Shown here piece after piece: positions 22,412-31,801 of a DNA stretch of 64,000 nt. The notes below the pieces were generated by a model. The model worked only from the letters and a program-made list of their open reading frames with translations, was not told where the DNA came from and did not search any database. This DNA comes from Alteromonas genovensis (GTDB taxonomy: Bacteria; Pseudomonadota; Gammaproteobacteria; Enterobacterales; Alteromonadaceae): the NCBI RefSeq assembly GCF_010500895.1, contig NZ_JAAAWO010000001.1, positions 124,001 through 188,000 on the forward strand, in the 5' to 3' direction. Both the position numbers and the translations under genes were made by a program. How positions within the stretch are numbered: position 1 is the stretch's first letter; each line of letters starts with the position of its first letter.

Positions 22412-25003
22412 TTAGCCAACCTCGGCCTCTAAGAAGTCTTTTGCAAAGCGTTGTAATACGCCGCCAGCGCTGTAAATAGAGACTTCTTCCATGGTGTCTA
22501 ATCGACACGTCACTGGAACATCTAATTTTTCGCCGTTAGTGCGGTTTATCACAAGAGTAAGCGTCGCACCTGGTGACGGCTCGCCCTTAACATCGTAGGT
22601 TTCAGTGCCATCTAGCTCGAGCGTTTTGCGGGTAGTGCCCGGTTTAAACTCAAGCGGTAGCACGCCCATTCCAATTAAGTTGGTGCGGTGAATACGCTCA
22701 AAACCTTCCGCCGCAATCACTTCAACACCCGCCAAACGAACGCCTTTAGCTGCCCAGTCTCGTGACGAGCCTTGGCCGTAATCAGCACCGGCAACAATAA
22801 TCAAAGGCTGTCTGCGAGTCATGTAGGTTTCAATCGCTTCCCACATGCGCACAACTTTGCCTTCGGGTTCAACGCGCGCCAGAGAGCCTTGCTTGGCTTC
22901 GCCATTTTCCTGCACCATTTCGTTATACACTTTTGGGTTAGCAAGCGTGGCACGCTGAGCAGTTAAATGATCCCCTCGGTGGGTTGCATAAGAGTTAAAG
23001 TCTTCTTCAGGTAATCCCATTTTTGTCAAATACTCGCCCGCCGCGCTGTCTGCCATAATGGCATTAGAGGGAGATAAATGATCGGTAGTAATGTTATCGC
23101 CTAATATGGCAAGGGGACGCATGCCAGTCATGGTGCGTTCTGCATCCATAGCGCCTTCCCAATAGGGCGGGCGTCTTATGTAGGTGCTTTGTTCGCGCCA
23201 TTCATAGAGCGGGTCAATATGACTGCCATAATCTACGCTTAAGTCGAACATTGGCTCGTACACTTTTCTGAAGTGTTCAGGCTTAACACTTTTGGCAACA
23301 ATGGCATCAATTTCTTCGTCACTTGGCCAAATGTCTTTTAATGTTACTGGGTTGCCGTCGTTATCAATACCCAATACATCTTTTTCAATATCAAAACGAA
23401 CGGTACCGGCAATCGCGTAAGCAACCACTAAAGGCGGCGATGCTAAGAAGGCTTGTTTGGCATAGGGATGAATACGACCATCAAAATTTCGGTTGCCCGA
23501 TAGTACTGCGGTGGCGTAAAGGTCGCGGTCGATGATTTCCTGTTGAATTTTAGGGTCTAGTGCACCGCTCATGCCGTTACAGGTAGTACACGCAAAAGCC
23601 ACTACGCCAAAGCCAAGGGCTTCAAGTTCGCTCATCAGGTTGGCTTCTTCAAGGTAAAGCTTAACTGCTTTCGACCCAGGCGCTAACGAGCTTTTTACCC
23701 ATGGTTTGCGGGTGAGGCCGCGTTCGTTTGCGTTTCGAGCAATAAGACCAGCAGCAATCACATTGCGTGGGTTAGACGTATTGGTACAGCTTGTAATGGC
23801 AGCGATGATAACCGCGCCGTCAGGCATTTTATCGTCTTCTTGTTCCCACTTAGCCGCAATGCCGCGACTGCCAAGGTCGCTAGTTGCCAAGCGAGCATGT
23901 GGATTAGATGGTCCTGCCATGTTACGACCTACTGACGATAAATCGAAAGTGAGTACGCGCTCGTATTCAGCGGTTTTTAAATCATCAGCCCATAAGCCCG
24001 TATGCTTCGCGTAGTTCTCTACCAAGGCTATTTGGTCTTCTTCACGACCGGTAAGGCGCAAATAATCGATGGTTTGCTGATCGATATAGAACATAGCGGC
24101 AGTGGCGCCGTATTCTGGCGTCATATTCGAAATGGTAGCACGATCGCCAAGGGTAAGGTGTGAAGCACCTTCGCCATAAAACTCTAAGAAGGCAGACACT
24201 ACTCGCTGCTTACGCAAGAACTCAGTAAGTGCCAGTACGATATCAGTTGCAGTAATACCAGGCTGTGGCTTACCGGTTAACTCGACACCTACAATGTCAG
24301 GCAGACGCATGTAAGACGCACGACCAAGCATGACGCTTTCAGCTTCAAGTCCACCCACACCAATAGCAATAACACCAAGAGCATCTACATGAGGAGTATG
24401 GCTGTCTGTTCCTACTAAGGTGTCGGGGAACGCCACGCCATCGCGAGATTCAATAACAGGCGACATACGCTCCAAATTGATTTGGTGCATAATGCCGTTA
24501 CCTGGAGGTATGACGTCCACATTTTTAAACGCTGTTTTTGTCCAGTTAATAAAGTGAAAACGGTCGTCGTTACGTCTGTCTTCAATAGCGCGATTTTTTT
24601 CAAAAGCGTCTTCTTCAAAACCAGCGTGCTCTACCGCTAAAGAGTGGTCGACAATTAGCTGGGTAGGAACCACTGGGTTCACTTTGGCCGGATCGCCGCC
24701 TTTTGCCGCTATCGCATCGCGCAAGCCTGCTAAATCAACCAATGCGGTTTGGCCAAGAATATCATGACATACAACACGCGCTGGAAACCAAGGAAAGTCG
24801 AGGTCGCGCTTGCGATAAATGAGCTGCTCTAGCGCTTTGTTAAGTTGCTCAGGTGCACAGCGGCGCACCAAGTTTTCAGCAAATACCCGAGAAGAGTAGG
24901 GCAGCTTTTCATAAGCCCCTGGTTCTATCGTATTTACCGCTTCGCGAGTATCGAAGTAATCGATACCCGCGTTGGGTAATGGTTTACGGTAATCAATATT
25001 CAT
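22412..25003 (-). CDS. acnD: 2-methylcitrate dehydratase, Fe/S-dependent (AcnD)
   Basis: An 863-residue aconitase-family enzyme that dehydrates 2-methylcitrate to 2-methylaconitate, which PrpF then isomerises. The 4Fe-4S ligands are in AAITSCTNTSNPRNV and FACTTCNGMSGALDP. Substrate-binding stretches such as VGTDSHTPHVDALGV and GADYGQGSSRDWAAKGVRLAG are intact. The length and the neighbouring prpC, prpB and prpF make AcnD, rather than housekeeping AcnA, the right name. The ATG follows AAGGTAATC and begins 11 bases after the prpC stop. Confidence 0.95.
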   Translation of the reverse strand: MNIDYRKPLPNAGIDYFDTREAVNTIEPGAYEKLPYSSRVFAENLVRRCAPEQLNKALEQLIYRKRDLDFPWFPARVVCHDILGQTALVDLAGLRDAIAAKGGDPAKVNPVVPTQLIVDHSLAVEHAGFEEDAFEKNRAIEDRRNDDRFHFINWTKTAFKNVDVIPPGNGIMHQINLERMSPVIESRDGVAFPDTLVGTDSHTPHVDALGVIAIGVGGLEAESVMLGRASYMRLPDIVGVELTGKPQPGITATDIVLALTEFLRKQRVVSAFLEFYGEGASHLTLGDRATISNMTPEYGATAAMFYIDQQTIDYLRLTGREEDQIALVENYAKHTGLWADDLKTAEYERVLTFDLSSVGRNMAGPSNPHARLATSDLGSRGIAAKWEQEDDKMPDGAVIIAAITSCTNTSNPRNVIAAGLIARNANERGLTRKPWVKSSLAPGSKAVKLYLEEANLMSELEALGFGVVAFACTTCNGMSGALDPKIQQEIIDRDLYATAVLSGNRNFDGRIHPYAKQAFLASPPLVVAYAIAGTVRFDIEKDVLGIDNDGNPVTLKDIWPSDEEIDAIVAKSVKPEHFRKVYEPMFDLSVDYGSHIDPLYEWREQSTYIRRPPYWEGAMDAERTMTGMRPLAILGDNITTDHLSPSNAIMADSAAGEYLTKMGLPEEDFNSYATHRGDHLTAQRATLANPKVYNEMVQENGEAKQGSLARVEPEGKVVRMWEAIETYMTRRQPLIIVAGADYGQGSSRDWAAKGVRLAGVEVIAAEGFERIHRTNLIGMGVLPLEFKPGTTRKTLELDGTETYDVKGEPSPGATLTLVINRTNGEKLDVPVTCRLDTMEEVSIYSAGGVLQRFAKDFLEAEVG

Positions 25004-25014
25004 AAATGATTACC

Positions 25015-26139
25015 TTATGCTCTATCAGCAATAGCTGGCACTGGACGAAGCTCTTCACCGGTATAGTCAGCTGATGGACGAATAATGCGGTTATCAGAAC
25101 GCTGTTCCATTACGTGAGCTGCCCAGCCTGTTAAACGAGACATTACAAAAATAGGTGTAAATAGTTTTGTAGGAATACCCATGAAGTTGTAGGCAGAAGC
25201 ATGGAAAAAATCTGCGTTACAGAACAGTTTCTTTTCACGCCACATGACTTCTTCACAGCGCACTGAAACTGGGTAAAGCACTGTATCGCCCACATCGGCA
25301 GATAGCTTTTCAGACCATTCTTTAATAATGCCGTTACGCGGGTCTGAATCAGCATACACTGCGTGACCAAAGCCCATGATTTTTTCTTTGCGCTCTAACA
25401 TGCCCATCATCTTTTCTTCGGCATCGTCGGCAGAGGTAAAGCCTTCAATCATTTCCATGGCGGCTTCGTTTGCGCCGCCGTGAAGAGGGCCACGAAGTGA
25501 GCCAATGGCACCCGTTACACAAGAATGCATATCAGAAAGGGTTGACGCGCATACACGGGCTGTGAACGTTGAGGCGTTAAATTCGTGCTCTGCATAAAGA
25601 ATGAGTGATACATGCATCACTTGCTCGTGTAGTTCGCGTGGCTTTTCGCCGTGAAGCATATGCAGGAAGTGGGCGCCAATGGAGTCGTCATCGGTTTCCA
25701 CTTCAATGCGCACGCCGTCGTGAGAAAAGCGATACCAGTAACAAATGATGCTAGGGAAACACGCTAACATGCGATCAGTGGCTTCTTGCTGCTCGTCAAA
25801 GCTCTTTTCCATTTCAAGGTTACCTAACATTGAGCAACCAGTGCGAAGCACGTCCATTGGGTGAGCATCTTTTGGAATGCGCTCAAGCACTTCTTTAAGT
25901 GCGTCAGGTAAGCCGCGCATGCCACGAAGCTTTACTTTATAGCCATCTAGCTCTGCTTGAGTAGGCAATTTGCCCTTTAAGATAAGATAGGCCACTTCTT
26001 CGAACTGACATTTATTGGCAAGATCTTTTACGTCATAGCCGCGATACGTTAAACCCGAGCCTGATTTGCCTACGGTTGATAATGCTGTTTTACCTGCAAC
26101 TTGGCCGCGTAATCCCGCGCCACTTAATTGTTTAGCCAT
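25015..26139 (-). CDS. prpC: 2-methylcitrate synthase
   Basis: A 374-residue citrate-synthase-family enzyme condensing propionyl-CoA with oxaloacetate. The catalytic histidines are in GPLHGGANEAAMEMI and MGFGHAVYADSDPRNG, and the aspartate is in CNADFFHASAYNFMGIP. The short length (about 370-385 residues against 425 for the hexameric citrate synthase) and operon context point to PrpC. It begins after a 273-base gap from prpB that contains repeat copy 4, and it is followed closely by acnD. Confidence 0.96.
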   Translation of the reverse strand: MAKQLSGAGLRGQVAGKTALSTVGKSGSGLTYRGYDVKDLANKCQFEEVAYLILKGKLPTQAELDGYKVKLRGMRGLPDALKEVLERIPKDAHPMDVLRTGCSMLGNLEMEKSFDEQQEATDRMLACFPSIICYWYRFSHDGVRIEVETDDDSIGAHFLHMLHGEKPRELHEQVMHVSLILYAEHEFNASTFTARVCASTLSDMHSCVTGAIGSLRGPLHGGANEAAMEMIEGFTSADDAEEKMMGMLERKEKIMGFGHAVYADSDPRNGIIKEWSEKLSADVGDTVLYPVSVRCEEVMWREKKLFCNADFFHASAYNFMGIPTKLFTPIFVMSRLTGWAAHVMEQRSDNRIIRPSADYTGEELRPVPAIADRA

Positions 26140-26256
26140 CTTGTAATCTCCGGTCTTTTAAATTTGTAAGGTACGTTAGTAAAAAAATCTATTATGAAAA
26201 AGGAACGGATTCCTTAGTCGCTGTTAAATGTAAACTTTCATAAGCGGGCTCAATGC

Positions 26257-26374
26257 ATTGAAAAGTGGGGGCGGTACTTAGGTCGTTACCCCTGCGAGGC
26301 ATGGATGCCGAGCCGGAGCCCCCATGGATGGGTTCACGGCGTGGTAACGACCTAAGTACCGCTCCTGCTTCAAT
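26257..26374 (+). repeat. Palindromic structured repeat, copy 4
   Basis: Outer arms include a perfect 20-bp match, GCGGTACTTAGGTCGTTACC at 26271-26290 against its complement at 26343-26362, extended on both sides towards 26257 and 26374. The inner palindrome is GGCATGGATGCC, followed by GGAGCC, a second small palindrome CCCATGGATGGG, and the tail TTCACGGCGTG. It lies in the prpB-prpC gap. Confidence 0.85.
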
Positions 26375-26412
26375 AGTACATTGCGTCCCAGTTACTGTTT
26401 AATGTGTTTAAT

Positions 26413-27288
26413 TTAGTTTTTACCTTTAGCGAAAAGCTCATCTAGCTTTTGCTCGTAATCGTGGTAACCAAGGTAATCGTATAGTTCCATGCGGGTTTGC
26501 ATGCTGTCGACAACAGCTTTTTGATCGCCATTCTCAAGAATAGACGTGTAAACCATTTCTGCAGCTTTATTCATGGCTCTAAAGGCGCTTAATGGGTAAA
26601 GCACCATACTGGCTCCCCATTCACCAAGCTGTTCTTTGTTCCATAGTTCGGTTTGGCCAAATTCGGTAATATTGGCAAGAATAGGCACATCTAGTGCGTC
26701 GGCAAAGGCGCGATAGTGTTCTTCTGTTTTTACCGCTTCAGCGAAAATGCCGTCTGCACCCGCTGCCACATACGCTTTGGCTCGTTCGATAGCACTTTCT
26801 AGGCCTTCCTGAGCAAAAGAGTCGGTGCGAGCCATAATGAAAAAGTCAGGATCGGTGCGGGCATCTACCGCCGCTTTAATGCGATCAACCATTTCTTCAG
26901 TGCTGACAATTTCTTTGTTTGGACGGTGACCACAGCGCTTTTGCGCAACCTGATCTTCCATATGCACTGCGGCTGCGCCCGCTTTTTCCATATCGCGAAT
27001 GGTTTTGGCTATATTGAAAGCTCCGCCCCAACCAGTGTCGATATCGACTAATAAAGGAAGATCGCATGCTGACGTAATACGCTGCACATCCACAATAACA
27101 TCGTTAAGCGATGTCATGCCTAAATCTGGCAAACCGTATGATGCATTGGCAACGCCTCCGCCAGAAAGATAGATAGCTTGGTGACCAATGGATTTTGCCA
27201 TCATGGCTGAATAGGCATTAATAGTGCCTACAATTTGTAGTGGTTTGTTCTTAGAAAGGGCGTCTCTAAATTTTTTTCCTGCACTCAT
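26413..27288 (-). CDS. prpB: 2-methylisocitrate lyase
   Basis: A 291-residue member of the isocitrate lyase/PEP mutase superfamily. It splits 2-methylisocitrate into pyruvate and succinate, the last step of the methylcitrate cycle. The signature [19 protein letters not shown] holds the catalytic cysteine in KRCGH, and [16 protein letters not shown] and IMARTDSFA are the magnesium- and substrate-binding segments. Length is normal. It is the first catabolic gene after the gntR-type regulator (65-base gap) and probably heads the operon prpB-prpC-acnD-prpF. Confidence 0.96.
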   Translation of the reverse strand: MSAGKKFRDALSKNKPLQIVGTINAYSAMMAKSIGHQAIYLSGGGVANASYGLPDLGMTSLNDVIVDVQRITSACDLPLLVDIDTGWGGAFNIAKTIRDMEKAGAAAVHMEDQVAQKRCGHRPNKEIVSTEEMVDRIKAAVDARTDPDFFIMARTDSFAQEGLESAIERAKAYVAAGADGIFAEAVKTEEHYRAFADALDVPILANITEFGQTELWNKEQLGEWGASMVLYPLSAFRAMNKAAEMVYTSILENGDQKAVVDSMQTRMELYDYLGYHDYEQKLDELFAKGKN

Positions 27289-27353
27289 TTTAGTTACTCG
27301 CTTAATTAGAAGTAGGGTAGAGGTGAATGAAAAATGCCGAAGCGTCGCTGCAT

Positions 27354-28016
27354 TTATGCATGATTGAGCTTCTTTTCTATATTATTTTTTGAATAAAGAA
27401 TGTGTCTGCGCATGAGTATTTCTGCTAACTCTTCATCTCGGTTAGCAATGGCGTTTACAATGTGTCTGTGTTCATCAAATGCTGTAGTGACGCGAGGTCC
27501 TGCCATGCCAAGCTGAACGCGATACATTCGTACTAAGTGATACAAGCCATCTATTAATACGCTGATGAGATGGCTGTTTTTGCTACCAGTGACAATACGA
27601 TAGTGAAAATCCACGTCACCGGCCTCTTGATAGTAGCTCTCGCCGCCTTTCACTTTGTTGAAGTGACTGTCTAGTAAACCTTGCATCGCGGCTATTTCAC
27701 CATCGCTCATATAACGTGCCGCGAGCCTAGCTGCCATACCTTCTAAGGCTTCTCTCACTTGATACAGCTGCACTAAGCCTTCTGGAGAAAGTGCGACTAC
27801 ACGAGCGCCCACGTTGGCCTTACGTTCAACAAGATGGCAGGTTGCGAGACGATTGATTGCTTCGCGCACTACGGCGCGAGACACTTCATATTTTGTCGAC
27901 AATTCGGTTTCGCTTAACTTACAGCCGGACGGGATAACGCCCTCGACGATATCGTTTCGAAGCTGAAAAAATGTTTTGTCTGCGCTAGTTATGGCTTGCT
28001 CGTTATTTGGCGTCAC
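27354..28016 (-). CDS. GntR/FCD family regulator of the methylcitrate operon
   Basis: A 220-residue FadR-type regulator: winged helix (about 12-80, with [24 protein letters not shown] as recognition region) and an all-helical FCD ligand domain (about 90-215) with metal- or acid-binding histidines in DVDFHYRIV and [10 protein letters not shown]. Position ahead of prpB makes it the likely repressor of the prp genes, responding to a cycle intermediate such as methylcitrate; this is inference. The start is a GTG at 28016 with a poor ribosome binding site. Palindromes of the GTCGAC type lie upstream and one inside the gene, consistent with autoregulation. Confidence 0.85.
   Translation of the reverse strand: MTPNNEQAITSADKTFFQLRNDIVEGVIPSGCKLSETELSTKYEVSRAVVREAINRLATCHLVERKANVGARVVALSPEGLVQLYQVREALEGMAARLAARYMSDGEIAAMQGLLDSHFNKVKGGESYYQEAGDVDFHYRIVTGSKNSHLISVLIDGLYHLVRMYRVQLGMAGPRVTTAFDEHRHIVNAIANRDEELAEILMRRHILYSKNNIEKKLNHA
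27893..27902. promoter_or_regulatory. Possible GntR operator inside the regulator gene
   Basis: The perfect palindrome TTGTCGACAA lies inside the regulator coding sequence, about 115 bases into the gene. It matches the two upstream palindromes. Being coding sequence, it may be coincidental, or it may act as an auxiliary operator. Confidence 0.4.
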
Positions 28017-28038
28017 AATAAGCTGCTTTTTTTCTCAT

Positions 28039-28050
28039 AATGTCGACAAT
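28039..28050. promoter_or_regulatory. Candidate operator 1 upstream of the gntR gene
   Basis: The palindrome AATGTCGACAAT ends 23 bases before the GTG start. FCD-type GntR proteins commonly bind short palindromes of the form TTGT-N-ACAA, so autoregulation is plausible. Confidence 0.5.
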
Positions 28051-28090
28051 ATAGGCTTTTTGAAACTCAATATCAAATTTTAAGGCCTCC

Positions 28091-28103
28091 ATTGTCGACA
28101 AAT
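28091..28103. promoter_or_regulatory. Candidate operator 2 upstream of the gntR gene
   Basis: ATTGTCGACAAAT, whose GTCGAC centre is 52 bases from that of operator 1. This spacing is close to five helical turns, which would place two bound dimers on the same DNA face. Confidence 0.5.
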
Positions 28104-28223
28104 TAATATTATTGTCATATTGCGATGGTCGGTAGTAGATGTATTGAAATGCGCTTCAGTGTGGAATAACAAAGCGCGTGGCTTGGGTTTGTAATTTACA
28201 CTCGTAAACTCATCTTGTGACTC

Positions 28224-28275
28224 AAGCTCATTATCCGAGTTCGTGATTTAAGCTAATTATCTAAGTTCATGATTT
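28224..28275 (+). repeat. Two adjacent 26-bp repeats
   Basis: Units 28224-28249 and 28250-28275 agree at most positions, with a period of 26. Fragments of the same pattern flank them. They lie mid-way in the gntR to TonB-receptor gap, with no known match that I can name. Confidence 0.65.
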
Positions 28276-28913
28276 AAAATCACTACCCAAGCTCGAGGTA
28301 TTAGCCGGTTTTAAAGAACGGATGCTGATCTTTCTTGTGATGAAGCTGGTTTACTAGGGTCTTAAAATAGGGGCTTAAAAGAACTTCTGTTTAAAGTGCA
28401 TTTGGTTTTTAGTCTTAATTCTTACGACTAAAGGCTAAAAATTATGTAAGGAAGACCAAGGGTTATTAAGGATCAGATAAGTTGATAATGGCAGGGAGCA
28501 GAGTTGTCTATATGGTCAGCTAGAGGTGTGGATTTCACAATCAAAAAGACTTATTTAGTGCATGTTTATCCTATTGAATTATAAGGCCATTGTGCAATTT
28601 ATTTTTATTCTTAAAAGGTCGTACCAGCTAACCAATTAGTCTGTTTTTGGTTTTTTAGTTTGATGAAAAAATGATAATTAACTTTCCAAACAAGCAAACT
28701 GTCGGTATCATATCCATCCAGTTTTCAAGCCTAAGTTAGACACTCAAACGGCGAAGACTGGTGCACGCATTCATGCATGCTGTCAGTAAAATACATTTCA
28801 ACATGTACTTCTTTGCCTTCAAGGTCCTTAGGTTGTAAGAGTTCCGCAGAAGAACTTGAAACACAAACGATAAGCCGTAAATACCAAACACTCACGCAAA
28901 GGGGTTTCACCAA

Positions 28914-31178
28914 ATGACCACTCACACTGACGTGTCTAAGACACTAGCCAGTAAGCTTTCGCCTGTCGCTTTAGCAGTAGCGATGACCGTTCCAGCACTT
29001 ACCAATGTGGCTGTTGCACAAGAAGCAGAAGCAACAGAAGAGCAACAATTCGAAGCAATTACCGTCACCGCGACGAAGCGTCCGCAGGTTATTTACGAAG
29101 TGCCAATTGCACTGAGTGCTTTTGACGGTGACAAGCTCGCTGCACAGGGTATTACTGACCTAACTGACGTGGGTAAATTTGTACCAAACCTAAACGTTAC
29201 TGGTTTTTCAGCAGGCCATACCTCATCAGTTAACCCGTTTATTCGCGGCATTGGTTTACAAGATCACTTGATTACAACCGATCCAGGCGTAAGCGTATAC
29301 GTTGACGGTGTTTATTTAGGTCGTCAGGTTGGTCAAAACTGGAGCTTAAACAACATTCAGCGTATTGAAGTACTGCGTGGTCCACAGGGTACACTGTACG
29401 GTCGTAACTCTATTGGTGGTGCTATCAACATCATTACTAAAGAGCCAGACCAAGGCGATGTGACCAAAATCAACACAGAATTTGGTACACGCGGTCGTGT
29501 AAAGGCAGATTTGTTCCTTAACCATGCGCTTTCTGACACTGTAGCATTCAATGCAAACTTATCGTTTAACAAGCGTGATGGCTTAGGTGAGTTTATCAAT
29601 GTTCCGAATGCAGAATACGACGTGGGTGAAACCGAAGACGTTTCTGGACGTGTATCAGTTAAGTGGGAACCCTCTAATGATTTTCGTATGGTGCTAACGG
29701 CTGACGCAAACAACGGCGACGGCGGCCTTCGTCCATACACTGTACTCATCGATGAAGTTGGTTCTGCACGTTATTTTGGTGGCGGAAACGGCCTAGGTGT
29801 TGAGCTACGAAACACCGATGTTACCCCAGCGGGTGCGGATCGCTACGACAACGCTACTGGCACTGAAGCGGTAACCGGCGTATCAAACGAAGCTCGCGGT
29901 ATTGCACTGACTACCGAATGGGATATTAACGAAGACTACACGGCTAAAGTAGTGGCGAGTCAGCGTACTTCAAAATATAAAGCGGGCCTAGACGACGACG
30001 GTACTGTTTTCTCACTAGACCAATTCCCAGAGCGCGGCGAAGCAGATCAAACCTCTATTGAACTTCAGTTAAATGGTTACATTAACGAGTATACCGACTT
30101 TGTTGCTGGCCTTTACTACTTCAACGAAGAAGGTAGTAACCGCCAAGGTGAAGATTCGAGTTTCGACGGCGGTGGAAACCTACTTGAACTAGACCAAGAA
30201 ACTACGTCTAAAGCAGCTTACATCAACCTTCGTCACGATATTAACGACGAGCTATCTGTATCAGGTGGTTTGCGTTACACGAAAGATGAAAAAGACGCTT
30301 CTGCTAACGTATTCTCTGCACTAGGTACTATTTTTGATTCGAACGACTGGAACGAATTGACGTGGGAATTAGCGACTAACTATACGTTTGATAACGGTAT
30401 GACGGGTTACGCTACCATTCAGTCGGGCTATCAGTCTGGTCAATATCCAGCGCGTCCATACTGCCTAATTGGTCAGTTCTTTGGTGCCGGTGGCTTTGAC
30501 GACATCGACGGTGCACAAGCCGCAGTGCGTGCCAATAACTGTTTTACTGCCTCTGACAACATCACTGCGACAAACTACGAAGTGGGAATTAAAGGCCGTA
30601 TTAACGAATATATGGATATGAGTGTTGCAGTATTCAATACTGAATTTGATGACCTACCTTACCAAGTAAGCCGTGTAAGTGAAGGTGGTTTCGACACTGC
30701 TAACTTAGTAGTTGAACAGACTTCTCGCGGTATCGAACTAGATACAACGCTTAATTACGGTAACTTCAGCATGATGACCAGCATTGGTTACATGGATGTT
30801 GATGTAGAAGAGCAGGCAGGATTTAGTCCAGTGGCTCCACTTACACCTGATTTAACCCTTGCGATTGGTCCACAGTATACCTTCGAACTAGATGGCGGTG
30901 ATTCAATTCGCGTACGTGCCGATTATTCATATCGTTCAGAGATGTATGGCGAGCCAACATCTGCACCAGAGCGTATGACAGAGCTTGATAGTCGTGAGCT
31001 TGTAAATTTTGATATTGCTTACACGCCAGCAGACGAAGCGTACACAGTGGCATTATACGGTCGTAACATTTTTGATGAGCGTTATGACAATGCTCGCTTA
31101 AATACTGGCGACTATATTCTGCAAATACTCAGCAACGATGCGAGTGAGTTTGGTGTGAGATTCTCAACCGAGTTCTAA
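28914..31178 (+). CDS. TonB-dependent outer-membrane receptor
   Basis: A 754-residue receptor: signal peptide (cleavage near AVAQEA, residue 36), TonB box-like EAITVTATKR, plug domain with FIRGIGLQDH, VYVDGVYLGRQVGQ and IEVLRGPQGTLYGRNSIGGAINI, then a 22-strand barrel ending in aromatic FGVRFSTEF. It belongs to the iron-complex/FyuA-like set that in Alteromonadales also covers carbohydrates and other nutrients, so the ligand is unknown. Location beside the methylcitrate genes is suggestive but it has its own long upstream region and terminator. AAGGGG precedes the ATG by 10 bases. Confidence 0.9.
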   Translation: MTTHTDVSKTLASKLSPVALAVAMTVPALTNVAVAQEAEATEEQQFEAITVTATKRPQVIYEVPIALSAFDGDKLAAQGITDLTDVGKFVPNLNVTGFSAGHTSSVNPFIRGIGLQDHLITTDPGVSVYVDGVYLGRQVGQNWSLNNIQRIEVLRGPQGTLYGRNSIGGAINIITKEPDQGDVTKINTEFGTRGRVKADLFLNHALSDTVAFNANLSFNKRDGLGEFINVPNAEYDVGETEDVSGRVSVKWEPSNDFRMVLTADANNGDGGLRPYTVLIDEVGSARYFGGGNGLGVELRNTDVTPAGADRYDNATGTEAVTGVSNEARGIALTTEWDINEDYTAKVVASQRTSKYKAGLDDDGTVFSLDQFPERGEADQTSIELQLNGYINEYTDFVAGLYYFNEEGSNRQGEDSSFDGGGNLLELDQETTSKAAYINLRHDINDELSVSGGLRYTKDEKDASANVFSALGTIFDSNDWNELTWELATNYTFDNGMTGYATIQSGYQSGQYPARPYCLIGQFFGAGGFDDIDGAQAAVRANNCFTASDNITATNYEVGIKGRINEYMDMSVAVFNTEFDDLPYQVSRVSEGGFDTANLVVEQTSRGIELDTTLNYGNFSMMTSIGYMDVDVEEQAGFSPVAPLTPDLTLAIGPQYTFELDGGDSIRVRADYSYRSEMYGEPTSAPERMTELDSRELVNFDIAYTPADEAYTVALYGRNIFDERYDNARLNTGDYILQILSNDASEFGVRFSTEF

Positions 31179-31217
31179 AAAGCGCGCTTAAATAAGCATG
31201 CGATAGCGCACAAACAT

Positions 31218-31255
31218 AAAAGCCGGTCCTTTGTAATGAAGAGACCGGCTTTTTT
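31218..31255 (+). terminator. Rho-independent terminator of the TonB receptor gene
   Basis: AAAAGCCGGTC pairs with GACCGGCTTTTT around a 14-base loop and is followed by more T. It lies 40 bases after the stop. Confidence 0.9.
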
Positions 31256-31417
31256 ATACCTATAAGCTGGAGAGAGACTGCAAAAAGTAGCTATAACTCA
31301 GTTTGTATACGTAATATGTAACTAAATACATCGGTAATCTTGTTTTACTGACGATATTAGAATAGTTTTATTACATCGACCTTGTGTAACTAACGCTACA
31401 TTAACAAACATCGGTTA

Positions 31418-31774
31418 GTGACAATCAAATGGACAAGAGGATTAGCAGGGGTGGGGATACTATCTAAGTTACAACGTTCTTGGACAGAACGAAAATTCAA
31501 AAAGCATGACTGGCGTATCATTCAGCAGATCCCCTTTGACGCCTTTGAACAGCTTATCGTTTCACATGTTGATGACGGTTGGGAAATTGAAGAAGATTAC
31601 CTTCCGCTTAAAGAATCCACCAAAAAGTGGGAGTGTGAGCTAAAAAAAGGCACCAGCATTTTGGTGTGTACATGGTCTAGCGACAAACTAGGGCAGGTAG
31701 TAGGGCCTGAGAGAGTGGTGACTGGGCTTGCATCAAAATTGAATTTGCCGGCACACACGTCTCCCCAATATTAA
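31418..31774 (+). CDS. Small cytosolic protein of unknown function
   Basis: I do not recognise this 118-residue protein. It has no membrane segment, a basic N-terminus (WTERKFKKHDWR) and a Trp-rich alternating centre (DDGWEIEEDYLPL, KWECELKKGT, LVCTWSS) suggesting a small alpha/beta fold. It starts with GTG at 31418 without a strong ribosome binding site, and lies alone between the receptor and a convergent response regulator. Codon use is like its neighbours and the frame is open throughout, so it is probably real. Confidence 0.5.
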   Translation: MTIKWTRGLAGVGILSKLQRSWTERKFKKHDWRIIQQIPFDAFEQLIVSHVDDGWEIEEDYLPLKESTKKWECELKKGTSILVCTWSSDKLGQVVGPERVVTGLASKLNLPAHTSPQY

Positions 31775-31801
31775 CTAAAACCAGCGGGAATAGGGTGTAA
31801 T

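Larger units (their letters stand above)
28017..28913. other. Long divergent region between gntR and the TonB receptor gene
   Basis: 897 bases without a supported gene. The left end holds the two GTCGAC palindromes. At 28224-28275 there are two adjacent 26-bp units (AAGCTCATTATCCGAG then TTCGTGATTT, and AAGCTAATTATCTAAG then TTCATGATTT) with weaker flanking copies. The right 500 bases are AT-rich and would carry the receptor promoter and leader. A 64-codon minus-strand frame at 28731-28925 overlaps the receptor start and has no supporting signal. Confidence 0.5.

Noticed and set aside
28731..28925. 64-codon minus-strand frame overlapping the TonB receptor start
   Set aside because: It runs through the receptor's ribosome binding site, has no convincing start signals and a composition unlike a real protein.
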